From: Enterobacter sp. Bisph1
Lineage (GTDB): Bacteria; Pseudomonadota; Gammaproteobacteria; Enterobacterales; Enterobacteriaceae
NCBI RefSeq assembly: GCF_000814905.1
Contig: NZ_JXAG01000054.1
Span: 1-64,000 of the forward strand
Direction: 5' to 3'
Length of the DNA: 64,000 nucleotides
Part shown: positions 33,658 to 42,558 of the stretch, one piece after another
How the letters are laid out: each line of letters starts with the position of its first letter
Numbering within the stretch: the first letter of the stretch is position 1
Position numbers and translations under genes: made by a program
Notes under the pieces: model-generated
Told to the model about the DNA's origin: nothing
What the model saw: only the letters and a program-made list of their open reading frames with translations
The model's database searches: none

Positions 33658-34440
33658 TTAACCACCGTAAACATCAAAATCAAAGTATTTCTTCGCCAGC
33701 TTTTCGTAAGTGCCATCAGCGCGCATCTCGGCAAAGGCTTTGTTCAGCGCATCGCGCAGTTCGGTATCGCCTTTACGCACGCCCATGCCGGTGCCGACGC
33801 CAAACAGTTTTTCGTCTTTGATCGACGGGCCGCCAAATTTATAGGCTTTGCCCATCGGCGTTTTCAGGAAACCTTCGCTGGCAGCGACTTCATCCTGGAA
33901 CGCGGCATCGATACGGCCTGCGGTCAGGTCAGAGTAAATATTGTCCTGTCCCTGATAGGAGACGATTTCAACGCCTTTCGGTGCCCAGTGCACGTTGCCG
34001 TAGGTTTCCTGCGTCGTGCCCTGCAGCACGCCAATACGTTTGCCTTTTAATTTGTCCAGATCCGGCTCTACCGCAGAATCTTTCGCCACCACCAGCCGTG
34101 AATCCGCCGCGTAGAGTTTGTCGGTGAAATCAATCTCCTGCTGGCGTTTTTCCGTAATAGAAAGGGACGACATAATGGCGTCGATTTTTTTCGCTTTCAG
34201 TGACGGAATAAGCGCATCGAGCGGGTTTTCAACGAAGACGCATTGCGTATTAATGCGTTTACACAGCTCTTTTGCCAGATCGATATCAAAACCCACCAGT
34301 TCCCCCTGCGCATTCTTCGATTCAAAGGGGGCGTAAGTGGGATCGGTACCGATGCGTAATTTTTGCGGAATAGCGGCGAATGCTGTGGAAACGCTGGATA
34401 CAGCGAGCAGCAGAGAAAGAGATAACACCAATTTTTTCAT
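33658..34440 (-). CDS. hisJ: Histidine-binding periplasmic protein HisJ
   Basis: Periplasmic receptor that delivers L-histidine to HisQMP2. 260 residues from ATG 34440, equal to E. coli; an ATG 12 bases earlier is less likely. The signal peptide is residues 1-22 ([18 protein letters not shown], cut after AFA). The SBP_bac_3 fold shows [28 protein letters not shown] and [13 protein letters not shown]. It is a close paralogue of ArgT next door. It is preceded by its own 260-base region, so it can be expressed apart from argT. Confidence 0.97.
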   Translation of the reverse strand: MKKLVLSLSLLLAVSSVSTAFAAIPQKLRIGTDPTYAPFESKNAQGELVGFDIDLAKELCKRINTQCVFVENPLDALIPSLKAKKIDAIMSSLSITEKRQQEIDFTDKLYAADSRLVVAKDSAVEPDLDKLKGKRIGVLQGTTQETYGNVHWAPKGVEIVSYQGQDNIYSDLTAGRIDAAFQDEVAASEGFLKTPMGKAYKFGGPSIKDEKLFGVGTGMGVRKGDTELRDALNKAFAEMRADGTYEKLAKKYFDFDVYGG

Positions 34441-34701
34441 CATTATCCTCAACAGACTGTCTTATGTAAGGGAATTCTTATAACAATACGGTAGCGTTAT
34501 CGTGCCATTATATGGCCCGGCATGGCAAAAGATTATGCCGGGGAAATGGCTTAATTTGCAGTGTGATTGCTTAACTATGCATCAATGCACCATCAAAGAG
34601 CAGGTTGCGCACCACTGTGGAACATTTACCGTATCTCTGCACCATGCACAGTTTCTACATGGCGCAGAGTTTCCCTTCCGATCCCTCACGGATCGGCAGT
34701 C
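34441..34701 (-). promoter_or_regulatory. argT-hisJ intergenic control region
   Basis: 261 bases between the argT stop and hisJ start. They include a hairpin CCCGGCAT/ATGCCGGG around 34518-34542. Two TGCACCAT motifs (34586-34593 and 34638-34645) resemble NtrC half-sites. A TGGCACG (minus strand, ending near 34500) resembles the -24 half of a sigma-54 promoter, but its -12 half is one base out of register, so I do not call that promoter. Confidence 0.45.
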
Positions 34702-35484
34702 TTATTCGCCGTAGACGTTAAAGTCGAAATACTTTTTAGCGAGTTTGTCGTAGGTGCCGTCTTTACGCAGTTCGGCAAAGGCTTTATCAAAAGCCGCTTT
34801 CAGCTCGGTATCATCTTTACGCATACCGATCCCGGTGCCGTCGCCAAAGTATTTTTTATCTTTTACCGACGGACCCGCAAAGGCGAATTCTTTCCCGGCT
34901 GGCTGTTTTAGGAAGCCTTCGCTGGCGGCGACTTCATCCTGGAACGCAGCGTCCAGACGGCCAGCGGCGAGGTCAGAGTAGATCAAATCCTGGTTTTGAT
35001 AAGCCACCACGTCGATGCCTTTGCTGCGCCAGGTATCATTGGCAAAACCTTCCTGGGTGGAGCCCTGCAGTACGCCTACGTGTTTGCCCTTCAGCGACTC
35101 CAGCGTCGGCTGAATCGGTGAGCCTTTGGCGGCAATCAGGCGCGAATCGGCAGCGTAGAGCTTGTCCGAGAAGGCTATCTCTTGTTGGCGTTTTTCCGTA
35201 ATCGATAAAGAGGAGATAATGGCATCGATTTTCTTCGCTTTCAGCGACGGGATCAGCGCATCGAAATCGCTACCTACCCAGGTACATTTCACGTGAATGC
35301 GCTTGCACATTTCATTACCGAGATCGATATCAAAGCCCACGAAGTCCCCTTTCGCATCTTTCGATGAGAATGGCGCGTAAGTGGCGTCCGTCCCGATACG
35401 TACCGTCTGGGGAAGCGCTGCAGAGACGCTGGCTGTTACTGACAAGCCCAGCAGTAAAGAGAGCGCGAGAACCGTCTTCTTCAT
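34702..35484 (-). CDS. argT: Lysine/arginine/ornithine-binding protein ArgT
   Basis: Periplasmic receptor that feeds lysine, arginine and ornithine to the HisQMP2 permease. 260 residues with a 22-residue signal peptide ([20 protein letters not shown], ending SAA). The fold and many segments are shared with HisJ ([34 protein letters not shown]), reflecting tandem duplication. A -24/-12 promoter lies 67 bases upstream, suggesting nitrogen control. Confidence 0.97.
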   Translation of the reverse strand: MKKTVLALSLLLGLSVTASVSAALPQTVRIGTDATYAPFSSKDAKGDFVGFDIDLGNEMCKRIHVKCTWVGSDFDALIPSLKAKKIDAIISSLSITEKRQQEIAFSDKLYAADSRLIAAKGSPIQPTLESLKGKHVGVLQGSTQEGFANDTWRSKGIDVVAYQNQDLIYSDLAAGRLDAAFQDEVAASEGFLKQPAGKEFAFAGPSVKDKKYFGDGTGIGMRKDDTELKAAFDKAFAELRKDGTYDKLAKKYFDFNVYGE

Positions 35485-35550
35485 ACATTACCCTCAAGTA
35501 TTCTGTTTTTATTGTGTATTGCGTTGTGTTGTGTGTTGCTGCCATTACCT

Positions 35551-35566
35551 TGCAGGTCTTATGCCA
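35551..35566 (-). promoter_or_regulatory. Sigma-54 promoter of argT
   Basis: On the minus strand the bases read TGGCATAAGACCTGCA. GG of the -24 element and GC of the -12 element are at the required 10-base separation, and 11 of the informative consensus positions agree. Transcription should begin near 35539, about 55 bases before the argT ATG. In Salmonella argT is nitrogen-regulated from such a promoter, which fits. Confidence 0.75.
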
Positions 35567-35755
35567 GTTTCCCGCAGGCGGTAAAACACGGCGTTAAATA
35601 TGTTAATAAAACGTTGCAAAGTTGCTTAATGATGAAAGATAGCAGCTCTGGTGAACGAACCGCAGGGGAAAGGCAGGGAAAAGAGAATTAAATGTTGAGG
35701 ATATGATCGCGGTTGCAGAATTGCCCCAAAAAAGCGCATGCCGACGGGCAGCGCA

Positions 35756-36337
35756 CTATTTTGCGACATTGCTCCCTTGCCAGCGGGTAAAAAGGTCCTG
35801 CGGCAACTCAATATCGAACTGATCCAGCACGCGGTTCACGGTTTGATCGACAATGTCCAGTACGCTCTGCGGACGATGATAAAACGCCGGTACCGGCGGC
35901 ATAATAACCGCGCCAAGTTCCGCCGCCTGGGTCATCAAACGCAAGTGTCCCAGGTGCAACGGCGTCTCGCGCACGCACAGCACCAACGGGCGACGCTCTT
36001 TCAGCACCACGTCCGCCGCGCGGGTCAACAGGCTATCGGTGTAGCTGTGGACAATGCCGGAAAGGGTTTTAATCGAACAGGGCAGAATCACCATGCCAGC
36101 GGTTTTATACGAGCCGGATGAGATGCTGGCGGCAATATCGCGGGCGTCATGCACGACGTTGGCCAGCGATTGCACATCGCGCAGGGAGTAGTCCGTTTCC
36201 AGAGAGAGGGTTTGCCGGGCAGCCTGACTCATCACCAGGTGGGTTTCTACGTCGGCGACATCCTGCAGCACCTGCAGCAGGCGCACGCCATAAAGAGCGC
36301 CGCTGGCGCCAGAGATGCCCACAATGAGTCGTTTCAT
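35756..36337 (-). CDS. ubiX: Flavin prenyltransferase UbiX
   Basis: Makes prenylated FMN, the cofactor that the decarboxylase UbiD needs in ubiquinone synthesis. 193 residues, a few longer than E. coli at the C-terminus (GSNVAK). The N-terminal flavoprotein motif GISGASGALYGVRLLQVL (residues 8-25) and MVILPCSIKTLSGIVHSY are the family signatures, as is RRPLVLCVRETPLH. It is downstream of purF across a strong hairpin, in the cvpA-purF-ubiX order of E. coli. Confidence 0.96.
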   Translation of the reverse strand: MKRLIVGISGASGALYGVRLLQVLQDVADVETHLVMSQAARQTLSLETDYSLRDVQSLANVVHDARDIAASISSGSYKTAGMVILPCSIKTLSGIVHSYTDSLLTRAADVVLKERRPLVLCVRETPLHLGHLRLMTQAAELGAVIMPPVPAFYHRPQSVLDIVDQTVNRVLDQFDIELPQDLFTRWQGSNVAK

Positions 36338-36399
36338 GATTGTTGCCCCTTTGCTATCGGACGAACTTTGCCTGAATATAGAGGGCGTTGCAACTGCTT

Positions 36400-36421
36400 G
36401 CGCCCCTCAAGAGAGGGGCGC
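36400..36421 (-). terminator. Hairpin between purF and ubiX
   Basis: GCGCCCCTC (36400-36408), loop AAGA, GAGGGGCGC (36413-36421): a perfect 9-bp GC stem 8 bases after the purF stop. No U-run follows on the minus strand, so it may be a stabiliser or partial stop rather than a full terminator. Confidence 0.5.
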
Positions 36422-36428
36422 GCGAGGA

Positions 36429-37946
36429 TTAACCTTCGTTGTGCATCTCTAAACTTTCTACTTCGTTCTGCAGCTGCACCGCTTTGGCATCGTCGTTACG
36501 CAGGGAATCGAGATAATCGAGGTACTGCTGATCGACATCTTTGGTGACATAAATCCCGTTAAACACCGAACATTCGAACTGCTGAATATCCGGGTTCTCG
36601 GCGCGTACCGCGTCAATCAGATCGTTCAGATCCTGGAAAATCAACCCGTCAGCACCAATGATTTGGCGAATTTCATCCACTTCGCGACCGTGAGCAATCA
36701 GCTCATTCGCCGTTGGCATATCGATACCGTAGACATTCGGGAAGCGAATTTCCGGCGCAGCAGAGGCGAGATAGACTTTCTTCGCCCCGGCTTCACGGGC
36801 CATCTCGATAATTTGCTCGGAGGTGGTGCCGCGCACGATGGAGTCATCCACCAGCAGGACGTTTTTATCACGGAACTCGGCGCGGTTAGCGTTGAGCTTG
36901 CGGCGTACTGATTTACGGCGCAGCTGCTGGCCCGGCATGATAAAGGTACGGCCAACGTAGCGGTTTTTCACAAAGCCCTGGCGGTAGGGCTTGCCGAGGA
37001 TGCGGGCGATTTCCAGCGCGATATCGCAGGAGGTTTCCGGGATCGGGATAACCACATCAATATCCAGATCTTCCCACTCGCGGGCAATTTTCTCGCCCAG
37101 CTTGGTACCCATATTGACGCGGGCGCTGTAGACGGAAATTTTATCGATAAACGAATCCGGACGGGCGAAGTAAACGTATTCGAACAGGCAAGGATTGCTG
37201 ACCGGGTTATCGGCACACTGGCGGGTAAAGAGCTGACCTTTTTCGGTGATATAGACCGCTTCACCCGGCGCGATATCGCGCAGGAACTCAAAGCCCAGCG
37301 TATCAAGAGCCACGCTTTCCGAGGCCACCATATACTCTGTGCGCCCATCGCCAATCTCGCGTTTGCCCAGCACCAGCGGGCGAATACCGTTCGGATCGCG
37401 AAACGCAACCATGCCGTGGCCGATAATCATCGCCACACAGGCATAAGCGCCGCGGATTTGGCGGTTAGTGGCGGCAACGGCGGCAAAAATATTGTCGGCT
37501 TCCAGCGGATAGTGACGGAAGTTGTCCAGCTCGCTGGCGAAGATATTGAGCAGGATTTCAGAATCCGAGGTGGTGTTAATGTGACGGCGCTTCTCTTCGA
37601 ACAGCTTCTTACGCAGTTCGTGGGCGTTGGTCAGGTTGCCGTTATGCGCAAGGGTGATGCCGTACGGGGAGTTAACGTAAAAAGGCTGGGCTTCGGAGGC
37701 GCTGGAGCTGCCCGCGGTGGGATAACGTACGTGACCTATTCCCATATTGCCCTGCATCCGTTGCATATGGCGGGCTTCAAATATGTCACTGACCATACCG
37801 TTCGCTTTACGCAGACGGAAACAGTTATTGGCATCAATGGTAATGATGCCCGCAGCATCCTGCCCACGGTGCTGAAGCACCGTCAACGCGTCATAAATCG
37901 ACTGGTTTACCGGCATAAAACCGGCGATACCGACAATACCGCACAT
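36429..37946 (-). CDS. purF: Amidophosphoribosyltransferase
   Basis: Catalyses the first committed step of purine synthesis, making phosphoribosylamine from PRPP and glutamine. 505 residues, equal to E. coli. The N-terminal nucleophile is Cys2 ([10 protein letters not shown]), exposed after Met removal. The glutaminase domain spans about 1-230. The PRPP loop is [11 protein letters not shown] at 365-375. Preceded by cvpA with a 171-base gap that contains a 137-bp inverted-repeat element. Confidence 0.98.
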   Translation of the reverse strand: MCGIVGIAGFMPVNQSIYDALTVLQHRGQDAAGIITIDANNCFRLRKANGMVSDIFEARHMQRMQGNMGIGHVRYPTAGSSSASEAQPFYVNSPYGITLAHNGNLTNAHELRKKLFEEKRRHINTTSDSEILLNIFASELDNFRHYPLEADNIFAAVAATNRQIRGAYACVAMIIGHGMVAFRDPNGIRPLVLGKREIGDGRTEYMVASESVALDTLGFEFLRDIAPGEAVYITEKGQLFTRQCADNPVSNPCLFEYVYFARPDSFIDKISVYSARVNMGTKLGEKIAREWEDLDIDVVIPIPETSCDIALEIARILGKPYRQGFVKNRYVGRTFIMPGQQLRRKSVRRKLNANRAEFRDKNVLLVDDSIVRGTTSEQIIEMAREAGAKKVYLASAAPEIRFPNVYGIDMPTANELIAHGREVDEIRQIIGADGLIFQDLNDLIDAVRAENPDIQQFECSVFNGIYVTKDVDQQYLDYLDSLRNDDAKAVQLQNEVESLEMHNEG

Positions 37947-37963
37947 ACGTCTTTTCCTCGTTA

Positions 37964-38100
37964 AGAGTTTGGTTGATTAGGCGTAACGCAAGCCGTTTAA
38001 CGAAGAACAGCACCACCGCCGACGCGTACCATAGTACGCACAGGGTTAGCGCTGTCCCGGTTTAACGAGGCTCAACAAACAGCCTAATTAACCAAACTCT
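37964..38100. repeat. 137-bp inverted-repeat element between cvpA and purF
   Basis: The ends are 19-bp inverted repeats, 18 of 19 identical: AGAGTTTGGTTGATTAGGC on the left (37964-37982) and the complement of AGAGTTTGGTTAATTAGGC on the right (38082-38100). Near the middle is GCGTAC-CATA-GTACGC (38024-38039). A direct GTTTAACGA repeat flanks it at about 37995 and 38061. It has no coding capacity. Removing it would leave about 34 bases between cvpA and purF, similar to the short gap I remember for E. coli. It looks like a small non-autonomous mobile or palindromic intergenic repeat. Confidence 0.7.
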
Positions 38101-38117
38101 AAGCCACATCGCAGAGC

Positions 38118-38606
38118 TTACACCCTGGGCAAGAAACTCGACGAGCTTTGCAGATAGTCAAAGAACCATCTGATAATGAAGCTGAACTGCGGGATAAGCT
38201 GCGACTTTTGCCAGTCTTCGCTTTTCGACAGGCCCGTAAAGGTATCCAGAAAGAACAGAATGGCGGCGACGATCAGCGCACCGCGAAGCGCACCAAAACA
38301 GATCCCCAACACCCTGTCTGTACCCGACAGGCCGGTTTTCTCCACCAGCGTACCGATAACATAGTTAACGATAGCGCCAACAATCAGCGTCGCGATAAAC
38401 AGCGCGGCGATGGCAATACCATTGCGCACCAGTTCATCTTCAAAGCCCGTAAACCAAACAGACAGGTAAGTGTAGTAATGACTGGCGACAAAGAAAGCAC
38501 AACCCCATGTCACCAGCGATAACGCTTCACGAACAAAGCCGCGGATCAAGCTTACCAGACAAGAAAAACCAATCACCGCAATGATGGCGTAATCAATCCA
38601 GACCAT
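38118..38606 (-). CDS. cvpA: CvpA family membrane protein
   Basis: Inner-membrane protein of 162 residues with four hydrophobic segments. In E. coli it is needed for colicin V production and has been linked to bile tolerance and envelope stress. The N-terminus MVWIDYAIIAVIGFSCLVSLIRGFVREAL is characteristic (first helix residues ~4-20). First gene of the PurR-controlled cvpA-purF operon. Confidence 0.95.
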   Translation of the reverse strand: MVWIDYAIIAVIGFSCLVSLIRGFVREALSLVTWGCAFFVASHYYTYLSVWFTGFEDELVRNGIAIAALFIATLIVGAIVNYVIGTLVEKTGLSGTDRVLGICFGALRGALIVAAILFFLDTFTGLSKSEDWQKSQLIPQFSFIIRWFFDYLQSSSSFLPRV

Positions 38607-38649
38607 ATGTGTCCCACGATTTTACGCCCTGTCGTCCAGTTCGGGGCGC

Positions 38650-38655
38650 ATTCTA
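38650..38655 (-). promoter_or_regulatory. -10 element of the cvpA-purF promoter
   Basis: On the minus strand TAGAAT, 44 bases upstream of the cvpA ATG. The matching -35 region falls within the PurR box, so the repressor would exclude RNA polymerase. The surrounding sequence is nearly the same as in E. coli. Confidence 0.65.
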
Positions 38656-38662
38656 ACAGAAA

Positions 38663-38678
38663 AAGAAAACGTTTGCGT
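38663..38678 (-). promoter_or_regulatory. PurR operator
   Basis: Minus strand ACGCAAACGTTTTCTT matches the PurR consensus ANGCAANCGNTTNCNT at every fixed position but the last few. It overlaps the -35 region upstream of cvpA and explains purine repression of cvpA-purF-ubiX. Confidence 0.9.
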
Positions 38679-38700
38679 AGGGATTTCCTTCCCCCGCGGA

Positions 38701-38735
38701 AATAAAAATGGCGCTGAAAAAATATTCAACGCCAT
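38701..38735 (-). terminator. dedD terminator
   Basis: ATGGCGCTGAA (38708-38718) pairs with TTCAACGCCAT (38725-38735) with one G-U. On the minus strand the stem is followed by TTTTTATTT. It lies 91 bases past the dedD stop and isolates the cvpA promoter. Confidence 0.8.
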
Positions 38736-38826
38736 CGCCAGGTTAGCCTCTTTGGGCATGCTGATTAAGGGGTTTTCTCGCCGCGTTATAGGATTTTTTG
38801 CGCTATAAAACGGTGAGGTTTAGCCC

Positions 38827-39522
38827 TCAATTCGCACTGTAATTCATCACCACGCCGCTTAAGCCCGAAATCTGTTTAAGCTCGCCGAGGGAGTCTTTCA
38901 GTTTGTCCCGTGAAGCATCCGGTCCTACCAGGATGCGGGTGATTTTACCCTGAACCGGTGTCGTCGGCGACGTATAAACGCGATAGCCTGCGCTACGCAA
39001 TTTGCCCACCACTTCATTCACTTTATCGGCGTTCTTTAACGCGCCCAGCTGCACGACATACGCTTTGCCGGTCGGCGCAGATTTATCCTCCTGCGCTTTC
39101 ACCGGCGTTTCGCTTGCCGCCGTCTGCTGCTGCGCGGCGGGCGGCTGGGTCTGCTGCGGTTTCGGCTGCGGCTTGTCAGCAGGTTTCGCTTTTGGCTTCG
39201 GCTGTTCTGTCGGCGGGCTGGTAATGACCGCTTCCGGGCTGCCGTTGGCCGCCAGGCGCGATGACGCCAGCGATGGCGCTGCCGCGTCGCCGGCGCGCAC
39301 CTCTTCCGCCGCGCCTTCTGGCGGCTGTGCCGGCAGGGCCTGCGTTGCCGCAGGCATCATATCCGGCTCATCACGATCGCCGGGTTTCGGCACCAGCGGG
39401 ATCGCCGCGAACTCATCCTGATAATGCTTTTTCTGCCCGTCGAGCAGCCCGGGGAGAATAATCACCCCGAGCGCGACCAGCACAATGGTACCCATTAAAC
39501 GGTTTTGAAACTTACTTGCCAC
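38827..39522 (-). CDS. dedD: Cell division protein DedD (SPOR domain)
   Basis: Septal-ring protein that binds denuded peptidoglycan at the division site. 231 residues from GTG 39522, giving VASKFQNRLMGTIVLVALG as in E. coli MASKFQNRL; it overlaps the folC end by 11 bases. One membrane helix lies at about residues 9-27. A Pro/Lys/Gln-rich linker (residues ~95-150) is longer and differently composed than in E. coli. A SPOR domain fills the last ~75 residues (KAYVVQLGALKNADKVNEVV). Confidence 0.95.
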   Translation of the reverse strand: MASKFQNRLMGTIVLVALGVIILPGLLDGQKKHYQDEFAAIPLVPKPGDRDEPDMMPAATQALPAQPPEGAAEEVRAGDAAAPSLASSRLAANGSPEAVITSPPTEQPKPKAKPADKPQPKPQQTQPPAAQQQTAASETPVKAQEDKSAPTGKAYVVQLGALKNADKVNEVVGKLRSAGYRVYTSPTTPVQGKITRILVGPDASRDKLKDSLGELKQISGLSGVVMNYSAN

Positions 39523-40783
39523 CGGTTCTCCCCGCCTCCTCCATTGCTTCCATGACATGCGCTACCGTGTGGAACGAGCCACACACCAGCACCGTATCGC
39601 AGGCGTCGGCGTCCGCCATTGCCGCCCGCCAGGCCTGCGCAACATCCGGCCATGCACGACCGGATTTCAGGTGCTCAAGCAGCTGCTCCGCCGTCGCACC
39701 GCGCGGCCCTTCCAGAGGGGCACAATACCAGCTATCGACCACCGGCTCCAGACAGGCGAGCGTCCCGGCGATGTCTTTATCATGCAGCATACCGATCACC
39801 GCCAGCACGCGTCCGGTTTTTGGCTGTGCCGCCAGACGCCCGGCAAGATAGCCAGCGGCGTGGGGATTGTGGGCAACGTCGAGGATCAGGCGTGGCGACT
39901 CGCTCACAACTTCAAATCGGCCGGGTAAAATCGCGGCAGCGATGCCGTCCCGAATAGCCTGCTCGCTCACCGCCAGTTTGCTGGCACGCAGCGCGGCCAG
40001 CGCCGTCGCGGCATTAGGCTGCGGCACGCGCGGCAGCGGCAGTCCGCTCAGCTCGCCCTGCGCATCGCGAAAGCTCCAGCTGTCCGCATTCACTTGATAA
40101 TGCCAGTCAACGCCGCAGCGCATCAGCAGTGCGCCTTTTTCCTGCGCAACCTCGGCAATGGTGTATGGCATATCCGGCTCGCCGACTACGGCAGGTTTGC
40201 CAGCACGGAAGACGCCTGCTTTTTCGCGACCAATACTTTCGCGATCCGGGCCAAGCCAGTCCATATGATCGAGGGCGATGCTGGTGACGGCGGCCACATC
40301 AGCGTCGACAATATTGGTGGCGTCCAGGCGCCCGCCAAGGCCGACTTCCAGAATCACCACGTCAAGCTGTGCCTGTTTAAACAGCCACAGCGCCGACAGG
40401 GTGCCGTATTCAAAATAGCTCAGGGAAATATCGCCGCGCGCGGCCTCAATCTCAGCGAAAGAGTGGGTATGCGCACTCTCGGCCAGCTCTTCGCCCTGCA
40501 CGCGCACCCGTTCGGTATAACGCACCAGATGCGGCGAACTGTATACGCCAACGCGATAGCCCGCTGCCATTAAGATAGCTTCAAGCGTACGACAGGTCGT
40601 GCCCTTACCATTGGTTCCGGCAACGGTAAAAACAAAGGGTGCGGGACGGAGCACATCAAGACGCGCCGCCACCTGGCCTACGCGCTCAAGGCCAAGATCG
40701 ATGGTTTTACTGTGCAGGTTTTCCATATAAGAAAGCCACGCGTTCAGAGGCGACGTGGCTTGCAGGGTGTTTTTAGGCTCCAT
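39512..40783 (-). CDS. folC: Folylpolyglutamate/dihydrofolate synthase
   Basis: Bifunctional enzyme that joins glutamate to dihydropteroate and adds the polyglutamate tail to folates. 423 residues from ATG 40783, chosen because GAGGG lies 5 bases upstream; an earlier ATG at 40816 runs into the accD terminator. The P-loop GTNGKGTT is at 56-63 and the Mur-ligase motif LGGRLDATN near 146. The C-terminal Mur domain follows (DVAHNPHAAGYLAGR). Confidence 0.96.
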   Translation of the reverse strand: MEPKNTLQATSPLNAWLSYMENLHSKTIDLGLERVGQVAARLDVLRPAPFVFTVAGTNGKGTTCRTLEAILMAAGYRVGVYSSPHLVRYTERVRVQGEELAESAHTHSFAEIEAARGDISLSYFEYGTLSALWLFKQAQLDVVILEVGLGGRLDATNIVDADVAAVTSIALDHMDWLGPDRESIGREKAGVFRAGKPAVVGEPDMPYTIAEVAQEKGALLMRCGVDWHYQVNADSWSFRDAQGELSGLPLPRVPQPNAATALAALRASKLAVSEQAIRDGIAAAILPGRFEVVSESPRLILDVAHNPHAAGYLAGRLAAQPKTGRVLAVIGMLHDKDIAGTLACLEPVVDSWYCAPLEGPRGATAEQLLEHLKSGRAWPDVAQAWRAAMADADACDTVLVCGSFHTVAHVMEAMEEAGRTGGK

Positions 40784-40814
40784 GATTCCCTCTACTCTCT
40801 TCGTTTCCATAAGC

Positions 40815-40841
40815 AAAAAGGCAGAGCCTGTAAGCTCTGCC
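40815..40841 (-). terminator. accD terminator
   Basis: GGCAGAGC (40820-40827), loop CTGTAA, GCTCTGCC (40834-40841). On the minus strand it is followed by TTTTT, giving a rho-independent terminator right after accD and before folC. Confidence 0.85.
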
Positions 40842-40853
40842 CTTTCGGTGTTA

Positions 40854-41768
40854 TCAGGCTTCGCCTTCCTGACTATCCGGGGAAGGAGTCACCGTACTCA
40901 CGGGTATTTCCTCGGGATCCGGCGCGGGCAGATTCATCAGCTTCGCCAGAATACGCGCCAGCTTCAGGCGCAATTCAGGGCGGCGGATAATCATATCAAT
41001 CGCGCCTTTTTCGATGAGGAACTCGCTGCGCTGGAAGCCCGGCGGCAGTTTCTCACGTACAGTCTGTTCAATCACGCGCGGACCGGCAAAGCCGATCAGC
41101 GCTTTCGGTTCAGCAATGTTCAGATCGCCCAGCATCGCGAAGCTTGCAGAGACGCCGCCCATTGTCGGGTCCGTCAGCACGGAGATATACGGTAAACCGC
41201 GCTCCTGCATTTTTGCCAGCGCCGCAGAGGTTTTCGCCATCTGCATCAGCGACATTAGCGCTTCCTGCATACGCGCGCCGCCGGAAGCGGAGAAGCAGAT
41301 CAGCGGGCAGTTATCTTCCAGCGCCTGCTCGACCGCACGCACAAAACGCGCGCCAACGACCGAGCCCATAGAGCCGCCCATAAAAGCAAATTCAAACGCC
41401 ACTGCGACAACCGGCATGCCGTGCAGCGTGCCCTTCATCACCACCAGCGCGTCTTTCTCGCCGGTCTCTTTCTGCGCCGTCGCCAGACGATCTTTGTATT
41501 TTTTCGAGTCGCGGAACTTCAGCACATCTTTCGGCTCAAGTTCGCTACCCAGTTCTACCAGTGAACCTTCATCCAGCAGGCTATGCAGGCGATTACGCGC
41601 TGACATCCGCATGTGGTGGTCACATTTCGGGCAGACCTCAAGGTTACGCTCCAGCTCGGCGCGATACAGCACCTGGCCGCAGCTGTCGCATTTTGTCCAC
41701 ACGCCTTCAGGAATGCTCGCCTTACGGGTGGGGGTAATATTGCTCTTAATTCTTTCAATCCAGCTCAT
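40854..41768 (-). CDS. accD: Acetyl-CoA carboxylase carboxyltransferase beta subunit
   Basis: Pairs with AccA to transfer carboxyl from biotin to acetyl-CoA, making malonyl-CoA for fatty-acid synthesis. 304 residues, equal to E. coli. The N-terminal zinc ribbon has Cys27, Cys30, Cys46 and Cys49, also implicated in binding nucleic acid. The crotonase-type domain shows [12 protein letters not shown] and [13 protein letters not shown]. Ends in an acidic variable tail. Confidence 0.98.
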   Translation of the reverse strand: MSWIERIKSNITPTRKASIPEGVWTKCDSCGQVLYRAELERNLEVCPKCDHHMRMSARNRLHSLLDEGSLVELGSELEPKDVLKFRDSKKYKDRLATAQKETGEKDALVVMKGTLHGMPVVAVAFEFAFMGGSMGSVVGARFVRAVEQALEDNCPLICFSASGGARMQEALMSLMQMAKTSAALAKMQERGLPYISVLTDPTMGGVSASFAMLGDLNIAEPKALIGFAGPRVIEQTVREKLPPGFQRSEFLIEKGAIDMIIRRPELRLKLARILAKLMNLPAPDPEEIPVSTVTPSPDSQEGEA

Positions 41769-41842
41769 TGATAACCTTTATACATGAACCTGGTAGCCCA
41801 TAAATGGTGCACATTAAAACATAACGGTTCGCAACTTGGGAT

Positions 41843-41865
41843 AAAAAAGTGGTCGAACCGCCACT
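41843..41865 (-). terminator. Possible dedA terminator
   Basis: AGTGG (41848-41852) and CCACT (41861-41865) form a short stem that on the minus strand is followed by TTTTTTA. The stem is only 5 bp, so it is a modest candidate for ending the dedA message before accD. Confidence 0.45.
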
Positions 41866-41871
41866 GAGTTA

Positions 41872-42531
41872 CTATTTTGCCTGCCGCGATGCCGCACGAC
41901 GATGACGGATAACTTCAAACACACCGGGAAGTATAGACACTACGATAATTCCTACAATCAGCAGCTTAAGATTGTCCTGAATCATAGGGATGGTGCCAAA
42001 GAAATAGCCAGCGTAGGTAAACAGTAACACCCACAGCAGTGCGCCCGCTACGTTATAGAGGGCGAAATGGCGATAGGACATATGGCCCATACCGGCAACA
42101 AAAGGCGCAAAAGTACGCACAATCGGCACGAAACGCGCAAGGATAATGGTTTTCCCGCCGTGCTTCTCGTAAAACTGATGGGTTTTATCGAGATAGCTGC
42201 GACGGAACACTTTCGAGTTCGGATTACTGAACAGGCGCTCGCCGAACAAGCGTCCAATGGTGTAGTTCACCGCATCGCCAACAATCGCGGCAATCAGCAT
42301 CAGTAACACCATCAGATGGACGTTAAGATCGTTGGTCTCCAGCGACGCCAGCGCACCGGCGACAAACAGCAGAGAATCCCCCGGCAGAAACGGTGTCACC
42401 ACGAGGCCAGTTTCGCAAAACAGAATCAGAAACAGAATCGCGTACACCCACATGCCATATTGCGCGACCAGCTCCGCCAGATGCACATCGATATGCAGGA
42501 TGAAATCAATAAGGAAGTGTATTAAGTCCAT
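41872..42531 (-). CDS. dedA: DedA family membrane protein
   Basis: Inner-membrane protein of the DedA/SNARE-associated (VTT) superfamily, 219 residues, members of which act in lipid-carrier recycling and proton-motive-force homeostasis. Conserved motifs [19 protein letters not shown] (residues ~39-57) and [17 protein letters not shown] (~133-149) hold the acidic and arginine residues needed in related YqjA/YghB. The exact role of this paralogue is not settled. It lies between truA and accD. Confidence 0.95.
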   Translation of the reverse strand: MDLIHFLIDFILHIDVHLAELVAQYGMWVYAILFLILFCETGLVVTPFLPGDSLLFVAGALASLETNDLNVHLMVLLMLIAAIVGDAVNYTIGRLFGERLFSNPNSKVFRRSYLDKTHQFYEKHGGKTIILARFVPIVRTFAPFVAGMGHMSYRHFALYNVAGALLWVLLFTYAGYFFGTIPMIQDNLKLLIVGIIVVSILPGVFEVIRHRRAASRQAK

Positions 42532-42558
42532 GTCGAATTATGCCTTTTTCAATTGCGA

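Noticed and set aside
34488-34502. Second sigma-54 promoter before hisJ (TGGCACGATAACGCT)
   Set aside because: The GC of the -12 element is one base too close to the GG of the -24 element, and that spacing is strict.
37964-38100. ERIC element between cvpA and purF
   Set aside because: The length is close to ERIC, but the ends and core do not read like the ERIC consensus I remember, so I left it unnamed.
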